Positions 16,014 through 23,012 of a DNA stretch of 27,163 nt are shown here, piece by piece. Under the pieces are notes generated by a model. That model was not told the DNA's origin. It ran no database searches and saw only the letters and a list, made by a program, of their open reading frames with translations. Origin of the DNA: an uncultured Plesiomonas sp. (GTDB lineage: Bacteria; Pseudomonadota; Gammaproteobacteria; Enterobacterales; CAMTGL01); NCBI GenBank assembly GCA_947071955.1, contig CAMTGL010000005.1:1-27163 (forward strand). The letters run 5' to 3'. The position numbers and the translations under genes were made by a program. Each line of letters begins with the position of its first letter. Position 1 is the stretch's first letter.

Positions 16014-16526
16014 GTGACAACACAACATCGTTTAACATTAAATTATTGTGAGAAATACCTTCCGACACTGGATCTAGAGCGTATCCGCTTATCAATAGAT
16101 TTTTTTGAAGAGATCGACAAATTACGTCTAGGCTTATTACAGATAGCCGAATTATCTGGACAGCAGGCAGGGCGTTTTTACATTTTGCGCGTGCTTTTCG
16201 TCTCGCCGGAACAGGCTCTTTTACCGAGTGATTTAGCTGAAATTCTGGGGGTAGCGCGTGCATCTATCACCAAGCAGCTGGGTATTTTAGAGGGGCAGGG
16301 CATGATTGAGCGGCAAGTGAATCCTGATGATCGCCGTTCTGTTTATGTACATCTGACGCCTGTTGGGCATGCGTTTATGGCTACTGAATTACCATTGTAT
16401 TTACAACGGGTTGATCGCGGCTTAACTGATTTTGAAACGGCACATTTTGGTGCAGTAGTGAAGCAGTTACAGCGGGTATTGACCGGTATTGAACATGAGT
16501 TAACGAGTACAAGTGATCCCCTATGA
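16014..16526 (+). CDS. MarR family transcriptional regulator
   Basis: A 170-aa winged helix-turn-helix protein. Helices for dimerisation flank the DNA-binding part: the recognition region is PSDLAEILGVARASITKQLG (71-90), and the wing contains NPDDRRSVYVHLTPVG (103-118) with the Asp-Arg-Arg typical of MarR proteins. It starts with GTG at 16014, with GAGGT 6 bases upstream. Its stop overlaps the next start (ATGA), so it is co-translated with the DUF1656 gene. MarR repressors usually sense small aromatic compounds or oxidants and control their own operon; the effector here is unknown. SlyA next to the ydhIJK pump genes in E. coli is a comparable arrangement, although there the regulator is divergent. 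Confidence 0.88.
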   Translation: MTTQHRLTLNYCEKYLPTLDLERIRLSIDFFEEIDKLRLGLLQIAELSGQQAGRFYILRVLFVSPEQALLPSDLAEILGVARASITKQLGILEGQGMIERQVNPDDRRSVYVHLTPVGHAFMATELPLYLQRVDRGLTDFETAHFGAVVKQLQRVLTGIEHELTSTSDPL

Positions 16527-16747
16527 GTCTGTTTTTTGATAATACATTTCTTGCTCATGACGTGGTGTTTTTTGACATCTATATTCCACGCTTGGTAGTG
16601 CTTGGTTTACTGGCATTTATCACTATGTCTTTGTTGATTCGCGTTATTTCACGCCGCCAGTGGTTACGCCATGTGTGGCATCCCCGTTTAGTGCTCTGGG
16701 TCAGCGGTTGTGCGCTGCTGGCGCTGTTCAGTTTACTGTATCAATAA
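16523..16747 (+). CDS. DUF1656 small membrane protein (AaeX/YdhI-like)
   Basis: A 74-aa protein with two predicted membrane spans (about residues 22-42 and 55-72) around a short basic loop SRRQWLRHVWH. The pattern, size and place directly before an HlyD adaptor and a FUSC exporter are those of DUF1656 (AaeX, YdhI). It is presumably an accessory of the pump; its role is unknown in the family. The start overlaps the regulator stop by 4 bases and has no clear ribosome site, which suggests translational coupling. Confidence 0.85.
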   Translation: MSLFFDNTFLAHDVVFFDIYIPRLVVLGLLAFITMSLLIRVISRRQWLRHVWHPRLVLWVSGCALLALFSLLYQ

Positions 16748-16796
16748 GCCTGATCCGCAGGTGAGTCTCATTCAACAAATAATATAAGAAGTGATT

Positions 16797-17807
16797 ATGT
16801 CTGTAGATATCCGTCGCCGTAAGGTTTTTGTTTCGTTCGGAGTTATTGCGGTTGCGCTGCTGGTGATCGTGGGGGCTTATAAGTACCACACTAGCTCACC
16901 ACAGACCCGTCATGCGGTTGTCCGTGCCAATATTGTCTCATTAGCGCCGGAAGTAAACGGCGCGATTGTTGAGGTGGCGGTGACGGATAACCAGCCGATC
17001 ACCAAAGGGCAGTTACTGCTGCGTATTGACTCGCGCCCATATCAGTTGGCGGTGGATAAAGCGCAGGTTGATCTGGCAAGTGCACAACAGCAAGTTCAGC
17101 AGCTTCAGGAAGGGGTGAATAACGCGCGGGCGAGTGTGGAAGCTGCACAAACCCGTTATCAATATGCACAAAAAGATTTATCGCGGGTTCAGCGTTTGTG
17201 GCAGCAAAAAACACTGTCACAAAGCAGTTACGATCAAGCCCAGCGTGATGTCAATATCGCCCTGTCTGATTTACAAGCCGCTCGCAGTAAACAAGCTCAA
17301 GCCCAGGCTCAATTGGGTATCGTGGGTAAAAATAACACCTTATTGCAGGCTGCGCGTGTGGCACTGGCAAAAGCACAACTCGATTTGGATCGTACCAGTT
17401 TGTATGCCGTTGCCGACGGGTTTGTATCATCTGTAAATATTCACGCGGGTGACTTTGCCCAGGCGGGGAAACCGGTTATTGCACAAGTTGATGCCGAGCA
17501 TATGTGGGTTGAAGGGGCCTTTTCTGAAACCGATCTGGCGAAAATCAAACCCGGCATGCAGGCTGATATTACCCTTATGGCTTACGGAAACCGCGCTATC
17601 CCAGGGCATGTAGAGAGTATTGGTCGCGCGCTTAATCCGCAGGATATGGGCAGTGCAAATAGCTTGATCCCTAATCTGCCTAAAGTGTTTGACTGGGTGC
17701 GCCTGGCACAAAATATTCCGGTTAAAGTGGTCTTTGATCAGCGTCCGGAAGGGTTGCAAATTCTACCTGGTTTGACCGCCACGGTGAACCTGAAAATAGA
17801 GCAATAA
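16797..17807 (+). CDS. HlyD/EmrA-type membrane fusion protein of an efflux pump
   Basis: Periplasmic adaptor linking an inner-membrane exporter to the outer membrane. Residues 11-28 form the single N-terminal membrane anchor. Residues about 44-80 hold the first half of the lipoyl-like domain (VSLAPEVNGAIVEV ... LLLRIDSRPY). A long alpha-helical hairpin rich in Gln and Ala (about 86-197) follows, then the second lipoyl half (DRTSLYAVADGFVSSV) and a beta-barrel. The ATG at 16797 is preferred over the GTG at 16791, because AGAAG then sits 6 bases upstream. It is 336 aa, similar in plan to AaeA and YdhJ. It lies 49 bases after the DUF1656 gene and 3 bases before the FUSC gene. Confidence 0.92.
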   Translation: MSVDIRRRKVFVSFGVIAVALLVIVGAYKYHTSSPQTRHAVVRANIVSLAPEVNGAIVEVAVTDNQPITKGQLLLRIDSRPYQLAVDKAQVDLASAQQQVQQLQEGVNNARASVEAAQTRYQYAQKDLSRVQRLWQQKTLSQSSYDQAQRDVNIALSDLQAARSKQAQAQAQLGIVGKNNTLLQAARVALAKAQLDLDRTSLYAVADGFVSSVNIHAGDFAQAGKPVIAQVDAEHMWVEGAFSETDLAKIKPGMQADITLMAYGNRAIPGHVESIGRALNPQDMGSANSLIPNLPKVFDWVRLAQNIPVKVVFDQRPEGLQILPGLTATVNLKIEQ

Positions 17808-17810
17808 ACA

Positions 17811-19457
17811 ATGAACCAGCACCGTTTTTTGCGATCGCTACGTCTGACATTTGCGCTAATTTTAAGCCTGTTTTTGGTGCTGGGGTTAGGGATGCACAAC
17901 CCGTTATGGGCACCAACCAGTGTGCTTATGGTTGAGGCAAGTACTGTTGGTGAGGCACAAATGCGCTGGTGGCAGCGTATTATCGGAACCGTTATCGGTG
18001 TGGTGTGGGGTTTTTTTATTGTCTGGAACTTCATTCAAGAGCCAATGCTTCTGATTACGGTGTGTAGTTTTAGCATCGTTGTGTTGGCTTATGCCAGTTT
18101 GGTCCATTTTGCCTGGCAAGATTTCTGGCGTTGGGTGATGGTGGGCTTACTACTCATGATCAGCTACGCGATTTTAGATCCAGAAAGCTCATTTAGTGTC
18201 ATGGTTGATCGTATCGGCTGTGTCTTTATCGGTGCGACCACTATCTATGTGTTCCATGTATTATGGCCGTTGGAAGTGGGAAATAGCCATCGGGAGCAGC
18301 AAAAGGCGCTGCTACATTCACTGCAACAATGGTTGAATGAACCTCCGGCACAAGTGTCAAAACACTTTTTCGCGCTGCTCGGTGATCTGCGTGCTCTGCG
18401 TTTTCGGTTATCACGCAATTATGGCGATTACCGTGTGCTGCATGATCCACAAAAACGGGCAATCGGCACGTTATACGGAGTTGAGCAATTGGCACGTCAT
18501 CTCTATGCATGGCGGATAAAATATCCGGTGCCGGCATCCGGCGAGCTGGTATGGGTAGCGGCATTGATTCAGGCGCTACATGATGAACAACCGTTACCAG
18601 CAGCACCGTATACTTTAAGATCAGGTTCATTACTCGATTTAATCCAGCAAGATGCTGAGCAGTTGGTATCGGGTAAGAGTTGTTCAAAGAGTTTATTGCG
18701 CTGGCAATGGCAAAACCGTCTATTGAGGGCGGGCACAGACTCACCGCTATTAAGTGCTTTTGCTGTTGGGTTGGTATGTGCATTTAGCCTGGGTATCTGG
18801 CGTTATACCGGCTGGCCTGGCGGAAACTTAGTGGTGCTACTTGGCTGTGCTATTTTACTGGTATCGCAGTATGCAGAGAAAGTACCTACTCGGTTATTTT
18901 TATTACCCCTATTTATTGGCAGTATTGTGCTGTTTCCTATCTTTGTGGTGGTTATGCCGCAAGTAGGCTCTGACACTGGGCTAATTATCATGCTGGCTGT
19001 TGTATACCTGCCACTTGCATGGCTGTTACACGGTACAAACCGCTTATTGGCGGTAGTCGGGTTGTTAATGTCAGTAATGATCAACTCAGGCAGTAATAAC
19101 TACATTCCAAGTGAGCTGTATGTGCAGCGTTTTTTTGTGATGTGCTGGGCGTGTTTGGGGGTGTCATTACTGTTCCCTCTGGTACAGCATATTCTTCTGC
19201 CTGATGACACAGAAACTCGTTTGAATAACCACTTTTTTGCGTGGCATAAAGAGTGGCAACGCTGGTTATTGCAGCCAAATGCACAAGATGTTTCTCGGCA
19301 AATGGCACAGCTTGAACGCCGTATTGACATCATTTTAGCGCTCTATAGCCGCTTACCCATCGATAAGCAGCCACAATGGCAAGAGAAGTTAGCACAACTG
19401 CCGTTACTGATGGCCAGTGGTCAGCAGTGGAGTGCTAAAATTGCTGTAACTGGGTAA
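17811..19457 (+). CDS. FUSC family inner-membrane exporter (AaeB/YdhK-like)
   Basis: An integral membrane protein of 548 aa in the fusaric acid resistance / aromatic acid exporter family. Two blocks of membrane helices (about residues 10-160 and 310-450) are separated by a soluble segment of about 150 residues (SHREQQKALLHSLQQWL onwards), and a cytoplasmic tail follows. The first block contains HNPLWAPTSVLMV and the second GWPGGNLVVLLG, each at the place of the family motif around Pro/Trp. It is about 100 residues shorter than AaeB (655 aa), mainly in the soluble parts. Known relatives export p-hydroxybenzoate-type acids or fusaric acid; the substrate here is unknown. It is the last gene of the operon, closed by a strong terminator. 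Confidence 0.9.
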   Translation: MNQHRFLRSLRLTFALILSLFLVLGLGMHNPLWAPTSVLMVEASTVGEAQMRWWQRIIGTVIGVVWGFFIVWNFIQEPMLLITVCSFSIVVLAYASLVHFAWQDFWRWVMVGLLLMISYAILDPESSFSVMVDRIGCVFIGATTIYVFHVLWPLEVGNSHREQQKALLHSLQQWLNEPPAQVSKHFFALLGDLRALRFRLSRNYGDYRVLHDPQKRAIGTLYGVEQLARHLYAWRIKYPVPASGELVWVAALIQALHDEQPLPAAPYTLRSGSLLDLIQQDAEQLVSGKSCSKSLLRWQWQNRLLRAGTDSPLLSAFAVGLVCAFSLGIWRYTGWPGGNLVVLLGCAILLVSQYAEKVPTRLFLLPLFIGSIVLFPIFVVVMPQVGSDTGLIIMLAVVYLPLAWLLHGTNRLLAVVGLLMSVMINSGSNNYIPSELYVQRFFVMCWACLGVSLLFPLVQHILLPDDTETRLNNHFFAWHKEWQRWLLQPNAQDVSRQMAQLERRIDIILALYSRLPIDKQPQWQEKLAQLPLLMASGQQWSAKIAVTG

Positions 19458-19467
19458 ATCAGTTTAT

Positions 19468-19502
19468 TGAGCCATTCATTTTAACGATGAATGGCTCATT
19501 TT
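19468..19502 (+). terminator. Intrinsic terminator after the efflux operon
   Basis: TGAGCCATTCAT (19468-19479) pairs perfectly with ATGAATGGCTCA (19487-19498) around a 7-base loop, followed by TTTT (19499-19502), 11 bases after the FUSC stop. It also lies 52 bases beyond the endA stop on the other strand and could serve both. Confidence 0.85.
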
Positions 19503-19554
19503 CAGCACTGATTCAATATATTTATTTATAAGAGTTGTCTATTTTGTTTCGTGT

Positions 19555-20277
19555 TTAGTTCTGGGCTTTAGCGGCTTGTAGGCACGCTTTTTGAACATAC
19601 TCATTGTGGTTGCCCTGTTTTTTCGCAATCAGATTATCGCGTTTGCACTCCCAGTCAGTGACCGGATAGGTTTTATCCCATGCGGTCATCAGTTGGGTTT
19701 GCTGGCGGGATAGACGCAGATCGTACTGATCACGCATATAGAAATAGGTTCGGGCAATCGCACCGCGTGCTCGAACTGGCGGCTCTGCTTGCTTAGCTTT
19801 AAAATCAACCTTCATATCACATTGACCATACTGGCCTTCGCCACCATTCCACTGCGAATACTGGAAATTACTGCGATCACCGTTGAGCTCACCAATGGAT
19901 GGCTGCAAGTTATGCAGATCTGACTCCATTTTTCTAAAACGGGTATCATTTTCACAAGCTTTACGCCCGCCGTCTTGCCAGCATTGCAGTTGATGACCAA
20001 ACTCCCAAGCCGGAACAACGTGCTCCCACTCAATACGGCTGGCTCGGTTCTCATTTTTGCGCACCTGATAGCCGATAGCATTCAGATCTGGCACCATTTT
20101 TTTCCCCTGCCAGCGGATAGGGGCATCGCAATAAAATGTGTACGGGTGTTCACGCGCAATCTCTGCCGCGACGACTTTGGCCTGACGAAATGTCTGTGGC
20201 GCAGTGGTTGCCGCCTGTGCCGGTGAGATCAGAATAGGAAGAACAAAAAGAGAGTAACCTACGATGTGGCGCAGCAT
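19555..20277 (-). CDS. endA: Endonuclease I, periplasmic
   Basis: EndA is a non-specific periplasmic or extracellular nuclease of the beta-beta-alpha-metal class. The first 22 residues of this 240-aa form are a signal peptide ending SPAQA before ATTAPQ. The catalytic motif is RIEWEHVVPAWEFG with H86; NGDRSNFQYSQW and ARGAIARTYFYM are family hallmarks. The ATG at 20283 is also in frame, but AGGT is only 2 bases from it and 8 bases from the ATG at 20277, so I prefer the latter. A Cys pair near residue 50-65 of E. coli EndA is partly missing here (CDAPIRW ... LNAIGY), so disulfide bonding probably differs. It lies between the efflux operon and sprT, as in E. coli (sprT-endA). Confidence 0.94.
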   Translation of the reverse strand: MLRHIVGYSLFVLPILISPAQAATTAPQTFRQAKVVAAEIAREHPYTFYCDAPIRWQGKKMVPDLNAIGYQVRKNENRASRIEWEHVVPAWEFGHQLQCWQDGGRKACENDTRFRKMESDLHNLQPSIGELNGDRSNFQYSQWNGGEGQYGQCDMKVDFKAKQAEPPVRARGAIARTYFYMRDQYDLRLSRQQTQLMTAWDKTYPVTDWECKRDNLIAKKQGNHNEYVQKACLQAAKAQN

Positions 20278-20336
20278 AATCATAAACCTGTGTCTTATTG
20301 TTTTGGGTAGAACCTGATATTGATCGTAGCTGATAG

Positions 20337-20894
20337 TCAGGCAAGTGGCGTTAGAATTTCACCACAGTGTACGCAACGATATTGTGTTTGCTGCCGCAAA
20401 ATACGGTTATGACGGCGTACCGTCAGCGCATGTTGCTGACAACTGCATTGATAAGGGAATGTAGCTCCGCGTAGCGAGCTGACGTTAAAGCTGTGCGTGC
20501 GTTTTGCTGGTTGCCCTAAAATGGTTTGCATCATCCAGCGCCACTCTTGTCCGTGTGGGGAGACTCTGGTTCGGCAACGGGTATTTGTAGGCGTACGCTC
20601 TTGCCCTACATTGCGCTGAACAAAATGCAAATGCACCAGTAAATGAGCAACTTCATGTGGGATCACTTCATCAATAAAGGTCTGCCCATTTTCGGCCAAC
20701 AACACCGGATTGAGCCTAATTTCCCATTGCTGTAAATGTGCACTGCCTGCTGTCATTCCGCGCTGACGATAATTGAGCACAGGCATTGGAATAGCATAAT
20801 CCAACTGCTGTTCGGCCAGTGCAATACAGCCTTGCAACCGTTGTAAAACCTGCTGCTGCAGCGCTATGGGAACGGCAAAAGTGCGGGCAGTCAT
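20337..20894 (-). CDS. sprT: SprT family zinc metalloprotease-like protein
   Basis: A SprT-like protein with zinc motif HEVAH (80-84) and a third likely ligand in SPHGQEW (H114). A C-terminal zinc ribbon has Cys at 150 and 152 (YQCSC) and CVHCG near 174-178. Eukaryotic SPRTN relatives degrade DNA-protein crosslinks; the bacterial role is poorly defined. Length is 185 aa against 165 in E. coli. The extra residues lie between HEVAH and HG, where about 18 residues (around 92-110, including RNVGQERTPTNTRCRT) look inserted. The ribosome site is weak. It is 53 bases upstream of endA and separated from metK by a strong terminator. Confidence 0.92.
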   Translation of the reverse strand: MTARTFAVPIALQQQVLQRLQGCIALAEQQLDYAIPMPVLNYRQRGMTAGSAHLQQWEIRLNPVLLAENGQTFIDEVIPHEVAHLLVHLHFVQRNVGQERTPTNTRCRTRVSPHGQEWRWMMQTILGQPAKRTHSFNVSSLRGATFPYQCSCQQHALTVRRHNRILRQQTQYRCVHCGEILTPLA

Positions 20895-20925
20895 GGCAAT
20901 CGCTACGTATCAAATCAGACAGATA

Positions 20926-20954
20926 ATAAAAAAACCGGGCACATGACCCGGTTT
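20926..20954 (-). terminator. Intrinsic terminator of metK
   Basis: On the minus strand AAACCGGG (20954-20947) pairs with CCCGGTTT (20939-20932) around a 7-base loop and runs into a T-rich tract (20934-20926). It lies 67 bases after the metK stop and upstream of sprT. Confidence 0.92.
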
Positions 20955-21020
20955 CGAGAGTGTTAACGCAGTAACGGCAAAAAGCCTATCACAGCACTGT
21001 AGGAATGACCACTGTCTGAC

Positions 21021-22175
21021 TTATTTCAGACCCGCAGCTTCACGCAGCGCATCGGCTTTGTCTGTTGCTTCCCACGGGAACTCTTCACGACCAAAGTGGC
21101 CGTATGCTGCTGTTTTCTGGTAGATTGGCTGGATAAGATCCAGCATCTTGATCAGACCATATGGGCGCAGATCAAAGAACTCACGGACCAGCGTAATCAG
21201 CAGCTCTTCAGCCACTTTTGCTGTGCCGAAGGTTTCCACCATGATGGAAGTAGGTTCAGCCACACCGATAGCATAAGAAACCTGAATTTCACAGCGATCA
21301 GCTAAGCCCGCAGCAACGATATTTTTAGCAACATAGCGTGCAGCGTAAGCGGCAGAACGGTCAACTTTTGACGGATCTTTACCTGAGAATGCGCCGCCAC
21401 CGTGACGTGCTGCACCACCGTAGGTATCTACAATAATTTTACGGCCAGTCAGACCGCAATCGCCCATTGGTCCACCGATAACAAAACGGCCCGTTGGGTT
21501 GATGAAGTATTTGGTCTCTTTTGACAACCACTCGGCAGGCAGTACTGGCTTGATGATGGTTTCCATCACCGCTTCTTGCAGCTCTTTGTGGCCGATAGAC
21601 TCGCTGTGCTGTGTTGACAATACCACTGCATCAATGCCGACAACCTTGTTATCTTCATACTTGAAGGTCACTTGGCTCTTTGCATCAGGGCGTAGCCACG
21701 GCAGAGTTCCGTCTTTACGCACTTGAGCCTGACGCTCCATTAAACGGTGTGCGTAAGTGATAGGGGCAGGCATCAGCACATCAGTTTCATTGCTGGCATA
21801 ACCAAACATCAGACCTTGGTCGCCTGCGCCTTGCTCTAGCGGATCTAAACGGTCAACCCCTTGATTAATATCAGGAGATTGCTTACCGATTGCACTTAAC
21901 ACAGCACAAGAGTTTGCATCAAAACCCATTTGTGAGCTGGTATAGCCGATATCGCATACCGTTTTACGCGCCAGCTCTTCCACATCAACCCATGCTGTGG
22001 TGGTGATCTCACCGCCAATCAGTACCATGCCGGTTTTAACGTAGGTTTCACAAGCCACGCGTGCTTTAGGATCTTGCTTCAGAATGGCGTCCAGTACGGC
22101 GTCAGAAATCTGGTCAGCAATTTTATCAGGATGCCCTTCGGAAACGGATTCCGAGGTAAACAGGTGTCTTGTCAT
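21021..22175 (-). CDS. metK: S-adenosylmethionine synthetase
   Basis: MetK makes SAM from methionine and ATP; SAM feeds RsmE-type methylation and, after decarboxylation, spermidine synthesis, which uses the putrescine made by the neighbouring speA-speB. The product is 384 aa, as in E. coli. ESVSEGHPDKIADQISDAVL (10-29) carries the ATP/Mg-binding His and Asp. The flexible-loop region and the P-loop-like GGGAFSGKD with DRSAAYAARYVAKN are intact. A GGAG lies about 12 bases before the ATG, longer than usual. The upstream leader has a T-rich (RNA U-rich) stretch and the ATCCACA repeats described separately. Confidence 0.98.
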   Translation of the reverse strand: MTRHLFTSESVSEGHPDKIADQISDAVLDAILKQDPKARVACETYVKTGMVLIGGEITTTAWVDVEELARKTVCDIGYTSSQMGFDANSCAVLSAIGKQSPDINQGVDRLDPLEQGAGDQGLMFGYASNETDVLMPAPITYAHRLMERQAQVRKDGTLPWLRPDAKSQVTFKYEDNKVVGIDAVVLSTQHSESIGHKELQEAVMETIIKPVLPAEWLSKETKYFINPTGRFVIGGPMGDCGLTGRKIIVDTYGGAARHGGGAFSGKDPSKVDRSAAYAARYVAKNIVAAGLADRCEIQVSYAIGVAEPTSIMVETFGTAKVAEELLITLVREFFDLRPYGLIKMLDLIQPIYQKTAAYGHFGREEFPWEATDKADALREAAGLK

Positions 22176-22238
22176 AAGATGCCAAGCTCCGAAAAATCAA
22201 AAAAGTAAAAAAAGTTGCCCGTTGTCATGTGTAGACAT

Positions 22239-22272
22239 ATCCACAAGCAGTCTCTTGTGGATGTATCCACAT
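22239..22272 (-). promoter_or_regulatory. Three alternating ATCCACA elements in front of metK
   Basis: ATCCACA occurs at 22239-22245 and 22265-22271, with its complement TGTGGAT at 22256-22262. Element 2 can pair with element 1 (9 base pairs, ATCCACAAG / CTTGTGGAT, 6-base loop) or with element 3 (TGTGGAT / ATCCACA, 2-base spacer), but not both. They lie just downstream of a minus-strand TAGAAT (22288-22283), a possible metK -10. This may be an operator cluster or a pair of competing RNA hairpins. The two forward copies also match the DnaA box TTATCCACA at eight of nine positions. Confidence 0.55.
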
Positions 22273-22308
22273 CTGGATGGCTATTCTAAATTCCCCCCGA
22301 CGGTATTG

Positions 22309-22380
22309 CTAGCAAATTTTTTTGCAAATCGTTTCTTGTGATTACAGCGGCATTTCTAGCAAAATTTCGCTTTGCATTTA
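22309..22380. repeat. Two CTAGCAAA...TTTGC inverted elements
   Basis: CTAGCAAA is followed by TTTGCAAAT at 22309-22329 and by TTTGCATTT at 22357-22380. Each copy can form a small GCAAA/TTTGC stem-loop, and they start 48 bases apart. They lie in the metK-speA divergent region just upstream of a predicted speA promoter and may be a pair of regulator sites. Confidence 0.4.
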
Positions 22381-22400
22381 GACGCAGATCTCGGTATAAA
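22372..22400 (+). promoter_or_regulatory. Predicted distal speA promoter
   Basis: TTGCAT (22372-22377), a 17-base spacer, and TATAAA (22395-22400) point towards speA. If used, it gives a leader of about 600 bases containing the small ORF and hairpins described below. Confidence 0.4.
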
Positions 22401-22584
22401 TCGCGGCGCATTCTGACCGATTTTATTACGCGTACAGATATGGCATGGTATAAGGCAGGCAGCGGTTCTACGCTAAATAGTACTGCGTTTATTTTATTAA
22501 CCAAATGCGTAAGCAAGAGGTGGTTTTACCCCTTGGGACCTGTGGTTATACAGAAGCACTCAAGGATGAATGGAGATCGTGAAC

Positions 22585-22800
22585 ATGCACTCATCTTGGC
22601 TATTGCCTGATTTATCACGCAACGTTGCTTCTTTTATGCGGCGTACTGGGTTCTTGTTCTGTTCTTTATCGCCCCTTGTGCTTATTCACACCCGAACTCC
22701 TCTGCGAACTTTCTTTTCTTCTCTTATCGTTTTCATCCTGCGCACGCAGCAGCCCGTAGTATGGCCGCTGGAAAAATCACAAAAGCGATACGCTGCGTAG
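22585..22800 (+). CDS. Possible small leader ORF upstream of speA, 71 aa
   Basis: I do not recognise this peptide with certainty. The ATG at 22585 has GGAG 9 bases upstream; an in-frame ATG at 22570 (76 aa) has AAGGA only 3 bases away. The product is hydrophobic in the middle (LFCSLSPLVLIHT, FFSSLIVFIL) with seven Arg residues spread through it. Its last codons lie inside a terminator-like hairpin (22776-22811). E. coli also has short genes (yqgB and neighbours) between speA and metK. A regulatory leader peptide for arginine decarboxylase is plausible by position and analogy with the SpeFL leader of speF. A chance open frame is also possible. Confidence 0.4.
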   Translation: MHSSWLLPDLSRNVASFMRRTGFLFCSLSPLVLIHTRTPLRTFFSSLIVFILRTQQPVVWPLEKSQKRYAA

Positions 22801-22811
22801 TGATCTTTTTT
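22776..22811 (+). terminator. Terminator-like hairpin at the end of the leader ORF (possible attenuator)
   Basis: ATCAC (22776-22780) pairs with GTGAT (22800-22804) outside an inner AGCG-ATA-CGCT stem (22784-22794), and TTTTTT follows at 22806-22811. The leader ORF stop codon (22798-22800) lies within it, and speA begins 201 bases downstream. Stem stability is moderate, so partial or conditional termination is more likely than full. Confidence 0.5.
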
Positions 22812-22828
22812 CATTTGATCTGTATTGA

Positions 22829-22858
22829 TTGTCATTAATGCCACACATGCTGTTTTAT
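22829..22858 (+). promoter_or_regulatory. Possible proximal speA promoter
   Basis: TTGTCA (22829-22834, five of six matches to -35), an 18-base spacer, and TTTTAT (22853-22858, four of six) lie just after the terminator-like hairpin. It would give a leader of about 150 bases for speA. Confidence 0.35.
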
Positions 22859-22911
22859 GCAGTTGTGCGACGTATTACGTGCAGAATTCAGATATTGGTG
22901 ATGATTTCAAA

Positions 22912-22931
22912 CCCCGCGGGGGGATTTCCCC
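22912..22931 (+). promoter_or_regulatory. Competing GC hairpins in the speA leader
   Basis: A run of six G (22918-22923) is flanked by CCCC (22912-22915) and CCCC (22928-22931). It can pair with either one, with 4-base loops GCGG or ATTT, but not with both. The rest of the leader is AT-rich, so this local GC island 80 bases before speA stands out as possible leader RNA structure. Confidence 0.4.
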
Positions 22932-23012
22932 GTGACTCCAACCCAGCGCTGCCTGAATTTTCAGCAGTATGTGCTGGATGCCGTTAAACTGTCATGCAAG
23001 GGTTAGAAAGCA

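Noticed and set aside
22215..22275. MetJ boxes upstream of metK
   Set aside because: AGACATAT at 22234-22241 matches six of eight positions of AGACGTCT, but no adjacent tandem box matches well, and MetJ binds at least two.
22176..22340. SAM-binding riboswitch in the metK leader
   Set aside because: I found no arrangement of helices matching a known SAM riboswitch class. The visible structure is only the ATCCACA hairpins and a U-rich stretch.
22338..22610. 90-codon frame starting with GTG in the metK-speA region
   Set aside because: It starts upstream of the predicted speA promoter, has no ribosome site, overlaps the better leader ORF and is basic and featureless at its start, as chance frames are.
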